Origin: Halictus rubicundus
Taxonomy: Eukaryota; Arthropoda; Insecta; Hymenoptera; Halictidae
DNA length: 64,000 nt
Assembly: GCF_050948215.1 (NCBI RefSeq)
Contig: NC_135165.1
Span: forward strand, 5,430,501-5,494,500
Direction of reading: 5' to 3'
Part shown: positions 57,778 through 64,000 of the stretch, piece after piece
Layout: each line of letters starts with the position of its first letter
Numbering within the stretch: the first letter of the stretch is position 1
Program-made: the position numbers and the translations under genes
Notes under the pieces: generated by a model
The model's database searches: none
What the model saw: only the letters and a program-made list of their open reading frames with translations
Told to the model about the DNA's origin: nothing

Positions 57778-60700
57778 TGTTTGTCTCCTGCGTGTTGCAA
57801 TTGATGGAGACAATTTTTGCGTGGGGATCCACGGGGCAATAATTTCGTCCACTAATGTGTTTGTTTACGGACGGTAGAGAAGATACCTGCAGCAAACATT
57901 ACGAGAGACATTAACGTTGGATCTATGGTATCTGGATTCGCGCGCGGTATTAATCGCCGACAGAAGGCACAATCGATTCCAGGAGCGTTGTTCGTCGGTT
58001 TTCCTTGAATCCAACTCGAGTCCCAGCGGTAATCTCGGAGTGATTCAGTGTAAGAAGTCTCTGGTCGATTAAATCGTCGCTTCAGTTGCATAATGCAACG
58101 GCGCGGCAGTCACGCACGCGATGGTATCACCGTGTCTCCCCGTGGGAACGGCCGGACAATTAAAAAGCAGCTGTTTCACGAAATTAGCTGGCGCGTTTCG
58201 AGGGAAAAGTAATCCTGCCGTGTACGAAGGGGTCGAAAGTTCGATGGAAGCTTTACGCTCAGCCCCGACGTCTTCGCGCTTCGTTGGCCAAAAAGCTTTC
58301 TCGTCGCTCCGCTCCGACGGTCACAGGTACCCTATTGAACCAGTCTTCGAAATTATTAGCTGCACAAATTAGGGACTCCCTCGAATTCGGTGCTCCGATC
58401 ATAACACAATTTTATTGGAATTTCTTTCAAGCAAACGTTGAGCACAATGTCAGATCGCACCCTTAAAAGTTCGTTGCAAAAGTGACAGAAGAAATGCAAT
58501 TTTCGAGTTATTAATTGTGAAAATATCATTCACCCTCATAATTTGATGGGTGAAGTTTTTTGAATTATTTTCTTTTTGTGTAATTGCGCACTGCTGTATT
58601 CTACTGATTCATTCTATTGTTAGTGGTTTCCTGACTCGTTTTTCAAGGTTAAAAAATACTGTGTTATACGCTTTGTATAAACTTGATTATCGAAATGTTA
58701 ATCGTGAGAGCCACGAATTAATTTGTACAATTAATAGTATTGTCCCCCACCTTCTCAGCTACCTCACCTTCTCGCCTGATTAATTTCAAAGTCACAGGAT
58801 CTCCGTCTCCGTTCCGAAGGCGAGCCTTTGATTAGAAATCACGTAACATCAACGCTTCCGTCTAACACCTGTTCGCGGAATTCTATACACTTCGATACAA
58901 CGCGATTCTCAACAGTGCAAAATTTTCTCGATTTTATAACGCGCACATTAATTGTCGAACACTGACGAACACAGCTTCCCGTGTTATCTGATCGTCGTCG
59001 GCTAACAATAGAAAACTAAATTCCAGAAAGTTCAGTGAGTTATGGAATTTTGTTTACGCAATGTCTATTCGACGGATGAAATTAATAAAGTTTCGCGATC
59101 GTTTAAACAATCGATAAATCGTATACTATTTAATGAATCGAATTGAAAGAGGTAACATTTTTCCAAAGAATAGAGAAGTAGCAGAATTTCCAAAGAATAA
59201 TTTTTACTCTGTAGCGTGAATTTGCTATGGCAAGAAATTGCGTAACGGGGATCCAGTAATTCCAGTATCGATATAATTTATGTCCAAATAAAAAGAGACA
59301 GAATCCGTTGAATATCGCGAGATTACTTTCGAAGTTACTTTCCCCTGCAGCTGTTTTGCTTTCGTTCCTCGTTTTCTTTCGTCTTTTGCGTTCTCCATTT
59401 TCTACTCGATCAGGCAATTCAATTGCGTCTCTGACATTATAAGGAATATCGAACGAATCGGAATAATACTGTTCGAGCGTGTTCGGTTTTAACCAATGAA
59501 TGTATAAAATGTTCATAATAGCTTCTTGCGACTGCGCATACAAAAAAAAAAGAAATACGTAGCAATGGTAATTATTTCTTAATGATCCCGTTACTCACAA
59601 AGTTAATTTCCCCGATCTAATTTCACCGTGTCACTCGTACTATCGACTCTGTTCTACTTTTCCGCGTCTCCTTTTCCTCGTTTCCATCATTCTCTCGACC
59701 GAGGCAATCTCTGGCACTCTCTTCTCGTATTTATTACCTTTCCGCACTTTTCTTTGCACCGTAGTTTCTTTGCTGAAGCCGTTCTTATCACAGCTTTATA
59801 TTTTCCAGTAATTCTCTCTTCCTTTACAATGGCACTCGTTTTAAACGAAAATGGATGAAAAATGCAAGAGAATCTTTTTCACAACTATCTCTAAAGAACG
59901 CATGCTGATTTGAAAACGGCAACGCAAGAATTTAATCTCTTGCAACCAATTGAAGATTGTTTTCTGATTCGTCACAGAAATTTAAGAAAAAGAATTATTA
60001 AACATTGAGCAATTTCTGTCTTTCAACGGTAGCGTATCGATATTGCCATCGAGTCAAAACGTTCAAAGAAATTTAACGAGGTTGATCAAATTAACGACGT
60101 CACTAAAATTCTATTTTTATTTTAACTTTGAACCGTTTGAGCGTGAAGGATATCGTATTCTCAATTTACGGTAGGTAATGTAATTTTTATTTTATTTTCT
60201 ACCTTAAAACAATCAATTTTTCTATGAAAGCAATGCTTTATGAAGCATTAAGTTCCAAATGTACGTTTAACAATACTACACACGAGTAATAAGTGAATTT
60301 ATTTCTCGTTTGCTCTTAGAATTTTATTGTTCACTGTGTTAAGTCTTGTACATATAAAAGAATATTACTTTTAGTACAATAAGAACCGCACAAAGTCTAA
60401 ATAAATTCAATGATTTTTATAACGCATACCAGTTACTGTTGGGGCTCGGTAGGTTTACTGTTAAACAAACACGCAGTTGAAAAATGGCCCCAAAGCATTC
60501 CAAGAAAACGGTGTTGGAGCCTTTCGCGGAATCTCTTGCTCCCCGAGCGGTGAACAGATTCAATCAAAAAATTTACCTTCTGACTCGTTTCTAGTCCCCG
60601 TTGATTCGTTCGATGACATCATATCCTGCCCTCCGAATCTCCAGCTCGTTCGGGACTCTGCCGTTTAACACCAGCACGTAATGTTCCTTTGTCCCCGGGG

Positions 60701-61600
60701 ATTCTATCGAGTTCATCGCGCACAGTTAACCCCCATCTCTATTCTTTAGAGCTCCCGAGAACTTCTATCCTCCGAAGATTCTTCGAAATCAGCTCCGACC
60801 GAGCTGCAAAAACCGATTCCTATTTTCCCCCGGAATTATCCCTTTTCAATACATTCCTTCCAGCCGAAGGGGCAACATTTTCAACGGGGCCGCGGGCCTC
60901 CGAGGCGGGAACTTCAAGATTTCAAAGTCTTGAAAGTCTTCAGGCTGCACTCCCAGCGTCTCGTTCCGAATTTCACAGTACAAGTATCCCTTGTTCAACA
61001 CTGGACCACAATGTTCACGCGAAATCGAGGGTCTGGACGTTTGGACAGCTTACGCGCACCTGGCAAACAAATATTTGGAAGGCGAACGTCCGAATATTTG
61101 TCTTGACAAGTATTATTAAAAGTTAAACAGTTAAATTTGAAAAACTATTATTTCTGAAGCTGGTCACTAATTCCATAAGTTGCAAATTTGATGGTGAATT
61201 GCACATTAATTACACGGCACATTTTCGCGACCCGTCTACCGCGATACGTAGGGGATACAGTGGTGCTCGGTTAAATTTGACTGGTAATGTAATACTGGAA
61301 TTTACCATTGGTACTCATCCTCAGTGGACAATAGTAAAGAATAAAACACAAGAAAGGAGACGGACGTACTCCAAAGAGGTGCCGCAAGCGAAATGTCAAA
61401 TCCGACCATTTCTGTTTGTTTTTTCTCAACGTAGGAGCACTGGATCGTCGACATTTCTCTGATTAAAACGAGTCCAAACACGACGTAGATCGGACCAGTT
61501 TTACAAACAACTAACAACAAAATCTAGGACATATGTACACGATTACTAAAATTGATCAAAGTAGACCGATCCGGGTCGTGTTTCGGCTCATTTTAACCAG
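57778..61600. other. No gene recognised
   Basis: Several open frames of 60-145 codons occur (for example 60689-61126 and 59543-59130), but none shows a domain, signal peptide or intron context I can support. The sequence is mixed AT-rich and moderately GC-rich. Confidence 0.35.
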
Positions 61601-61669
61601 AAGAACCTCAGCGATCCGCCGGCACCGCATTTAAAGAGTTAAGAGAAACATTGCTGAATTTGAAATTTT

Positions 61670-62500
61670 CTTGATTGCACTTTCGTTTTGGCGCGCGCGC
61701 GGCGTCCCGTTTAAGTGTCGAGTCTCGACGGACTGCGTGACTACCTCGCTCTCGCTCACTGAATCAGTTCTGTTGCTTCGTCTACCTGTCGAGTGGAATC
61801 CTCGAGGAGGAGCGTTATCTTGTAACGCGCGGATTTGACTTGACACGAAACTTTGAAAATTCAAGCGAGCACCGCCAGTATCGGATACGCGTTTCGCGCA
61901 GGATTGAGAGCTCCGCGACGCTGTTTCCACGGGAAAGAAAAGGTGTGTATCGTTCACCTTGGATCAGGTTTGCCCATCCTCTGGGTCCGCGCGACCGGTT
62001 CAGCATATCGAGGACTTGCAACGGCGGCGGAACGCACGGCGAATCCGAACGCAGAAACGCAACTGGCCGTCTGACGCGGACGGACGGCAGAGATCAGGCA
62101 GAAATTCGACTGGGCTCGCCGCAGGGACGACAAGAAAACCATACAGAACACGCCTCTTTCCGCTGGCGCCTTCTCCCCACTTACCAGCCTAGAATTCCCC
62201 CGTACCGATACACCGGCATGTGTGTATTCCCATTCTTCTATCCGCTATATCCCGCGCCGTCGTTTAATCACGCGATTAATGCCCCGTCGCGTGTAATGAC
62301 TACCCAGGCATGTCAGTGACGAAACCAACCTCATAACGAGCCTGTAGGTTGATTGCGCCGACACTCCCCGCTTGTGGGACAGCTGAACGAGGAACGGCTA
62401 AACGGGAAAACCGATCTGGTCGACTTCTGACCGCCAAATTGCGCGATCTTCTTTCCCGAGTCGTATTTTCCTTCGTAAGTTTTCTATGTTCCTCTCAACA
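61670..62500. other. GC-rich, CpG-rich patch, possible gene 5' region
   Basis: The patch begins with GGCGCGCGCGCGGCG (about 61691) and is visibly richer in CpG than its surroundings. The longest frame (61840-62319, +, 159 codons) is composed of low-complexity basic residues and matches no family I know. It could be a promoter with a first exon of a gene extending beyond the window. This is a guess from composition only. Confidence 0.25.
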
Positions 62501-62578
62501 CCTTAACTGGCACATGTCATTCCCAGAGATTCGTGCAAAATCAGAGTAATTTAATTAATGAAAGAGAAACTGGAAATG

Positions 62579-62827
62579 TTAACCTTTTGCACTCGAAGCT
62601 ATTTTAACTCGAAAAGAAAACATTTCTTCCGACCTAGAATATTTCCCTTCTATATATTTTTCTTTCGTGTTATACATACGAAAATGGTGCAATTTACTCG
62701 TGCAATACTGAAGTGTTTAGTAATTTATTAAGTACAAACAAATTTGGTAATGTAAACAATATTTTGAATAATGATACAGGAATTTTTAGTGGCGCCCTAC
62801 AGTCGCCATTCGAGTGCTAAGGGTTAA
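62579..62827. mobile_element. TTAA MITE, CCCTTWGCACTCG family
   Basis: It starts TTAACCTTTTGCACTCGAAG and ends CATTCGAGTGCTAAGGGTTAA. The body closely resembles the 47019 copy, in the same orientation. Confidence 0.82.
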
Positions 62828-62874
62828 ATGTATTATAGGGGATGCTGTCTTAACTCTATCGAATTCTAAGGATC

Positions 62875-63104
62875 TTAACACTAAACGTACCACCACCGGT
62901 TGAATGACCGGTTCTATATTTTCTATTTGACAATTTTTGAAATTATAAAGATGCTTTCATGAGCAAGGATTCAATATAAAATATCTTTAGTAGAGCGCAC
63001 GCATTGTAATAGGAACCGCGCAATGTCTAAATAAATTAAATCTTGTCATTTTTATAAGGCAACATGTATCTGTTACATTTATAGCTCGGTACGTTTAGTG
63101 TTAA
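62875..63104. mobile_element. TTAA MITE, AACACTAAACG family
   Basis: It starts TTAACACTAAACGTACCACC and ends GCTCGGTACGTTTAGTGTTAA. Inside the left end lies ACCGGTTGAATGACCGGT. It is a relative of the AACACTAG family. Confidence 0.75.
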
Positions 63105-63190
63105 TAAAATTCGGTTTATCTGGATATGTCACAATAAAAATGAATGTCTACATCAGTCATATATGACTGACATGGCAGTTAACGTGTTAA
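63105..63190. mobile_element. Partial TTAA MITE (AACGTGTTAA end)
   Basis: The end GGCAGTTAACGTGTTAA and the palindrome CAGTCATATATGACTG (63154-63169) match the sub-terminal layout of the 33283 family. The rest is missing. Confidence 0.55.
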
Positions 63191-63305
63191 AGCGTTACAA
63201 AACAGTGGTGAAGCTATAGGTAAAGTTTTAGGCTTGCAATCTCAAATACTGAAGCTTCAAAATTGCCTACCTGTTTGGTTGCTAAGGCAAGGGTTAAGGT
63301 GGGAG

Positions 63306-63540
63306 TTAATGGCGACTGTAAGGCGCCACTAAAAATTGCTGTAATCATTATTCAAAATATTTTTGACGTTAGTTTGTATTTAATAAATTACTAAACACTT
63401 CAGTATTGTACGAGTAAATTACACCATTTTCGTATATATAACAGGAAAACAAAATATATAGAAGAGATTAGTTTCGTTAGAGAGATAAAGAGATAATGTT
63501 TCGTTTTGGACTTAAAAGAGCTTCGAGTGGAAAGGGTAAA
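63306..63540. mobile_element. Decayed TTAA MITE, CCCTTWGCACTCG family
   Basis: The body (CGACTGTAAGGCGCCACTAA onward) matches the 43456 copy and ends GCTTCGAGTGGAAAGGGTAA. The left terminal repeat is lost beyond TTAATGGCG. Confidence 0.65.
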
Positions 63541-64000
63541 AAGTGCCATAAAACAGAGACGAAGATTTAGACTTGCAATCTGAAATACAATCAAGCTTCA
63601 ATTAGCTTAAAAATTGCTCACATATTTAATTGCCAAGATAAGGCTGTTTACTAATGCTTTTTTACTCAGCATAGTGTGCTCTATATACAATAAGTGTGTG
63701 TATAAATATCGAATGGTTTTTCTTAACACCCTGTATAGATCTCCTTACATTGAATCGTTTCCATCGCATTGGAACAATGAAGGCTCCAAATATTATCGGT
63801 ACTGTTCAGTTAATCGAGGTTCTTTTAAATCGTGGACATAGACACGAGCAAATACTGTTTGTTCACTTTAATCGGAAAAATCTCAAAAAACGAAACAGTT
63901 CTGTTATAAAAATTGTACCTAATTCCGATCGAGCTTCTTTACCCCAAAAACGGTTCAGCCCGCGTGAGCAGGGACATTTGCAGAAATGTCCTGCGCAACT
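63541..64000. other. No gene recognised
   Basis: AT-rich sequence to the window edge. AACACCCTGTATAG at about 63725 resembles the end motif of a small mariner-like MITE, but no partner terminus is visible. Confidence 0.35.

Noticed and set aside
60689..61126. 145-codon frame (+)
   Set aside because: Ser/Thr-rich low complexity, no domain, and no convincing splice sites or neighbouring exons.
1..64000. tRNA, rRNA, CRISPR, operon-like or viral genes
   Set aside because: None was recognised. Short regular repeats are microsatellites or tandem arrays without spacers, and no viral or transposase reading frame was seen.

Overview
The window looks like nuclear DNA of an insect, most likely a hymenopteran such as a bee. 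This is inferred from methuselah-like receptors, an insect-style SLC9B antiporter, AT-rich introns, (GA)n microsatellites and many short TTAA-flanked piggyBac-type MITEs. Nothing prokaryotic, viral or CRISPR-like was seen, and no tRNA or rRNA gene was recognised.

Three gene bodies can be supported by exons whose splice sites and phases agree. (1) The 3' end of a sodium/proton antiporter of the SLC9B/NHA family lies on the + strand, with exons 2120-2284 and 12642-13169 and a 10.4 kb intron between them. Its 5' exons lie before the window. (2) Methuselah-like GPCR 'A' lies on the - strand, 27496 down to 16841, with 8 coding exons and about 576 aa. (3) Methuselah-like GPCR 'B' lies on the - strand, 53680 down to 31923, with 9 coding exons and about 699 aa. 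Both receptors have a signal peptide, a cysteine-rich ectodomain built of repeats, seven membrane helices and a short tail.

The layout is a tandem segmental duplication. Unit 1 (about 12.6-27.75 kb) holds the last antiporter exon followed tail-to-tail by receptor A. Unit 2 (about 29.67-53.86 kb) holds a broken copy of that antiporter exon followed by receptor B. Introns, 3' flanks and at least one MITE are shared between the units. Unit 2 is larger because B intron 2 is expanded. Unit 1 lacks the stretch that in B carries exon 2. B therefore has three cysteine-rich ectodomain repeats and A has two; because the missing exon is phase 0 at both ends, the A frame is kept.

The antiporter intron holds a tandem array of about 184 bp units arranged as alternating A-B dimers (6.94-8.09 kb). 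Several TTAA MITE families crowd the receptor introns, the region just upstream of receptor B, and 62.6-63.5 kb. One MITE is nested in another with an identifiable empty site. From 53.7 kb to the end I recognise no coding exon, only repeats and unassigned sequence with a GC-rich patch near 61.7-62.5 kb.

The most interesting biology is the pair of receptors with different ectodomain repeat number, ectodomain exons that look far more diverged than their flanking introns, and a frameshifted cytoplasmic tail in A. All identities quoted are by eye.
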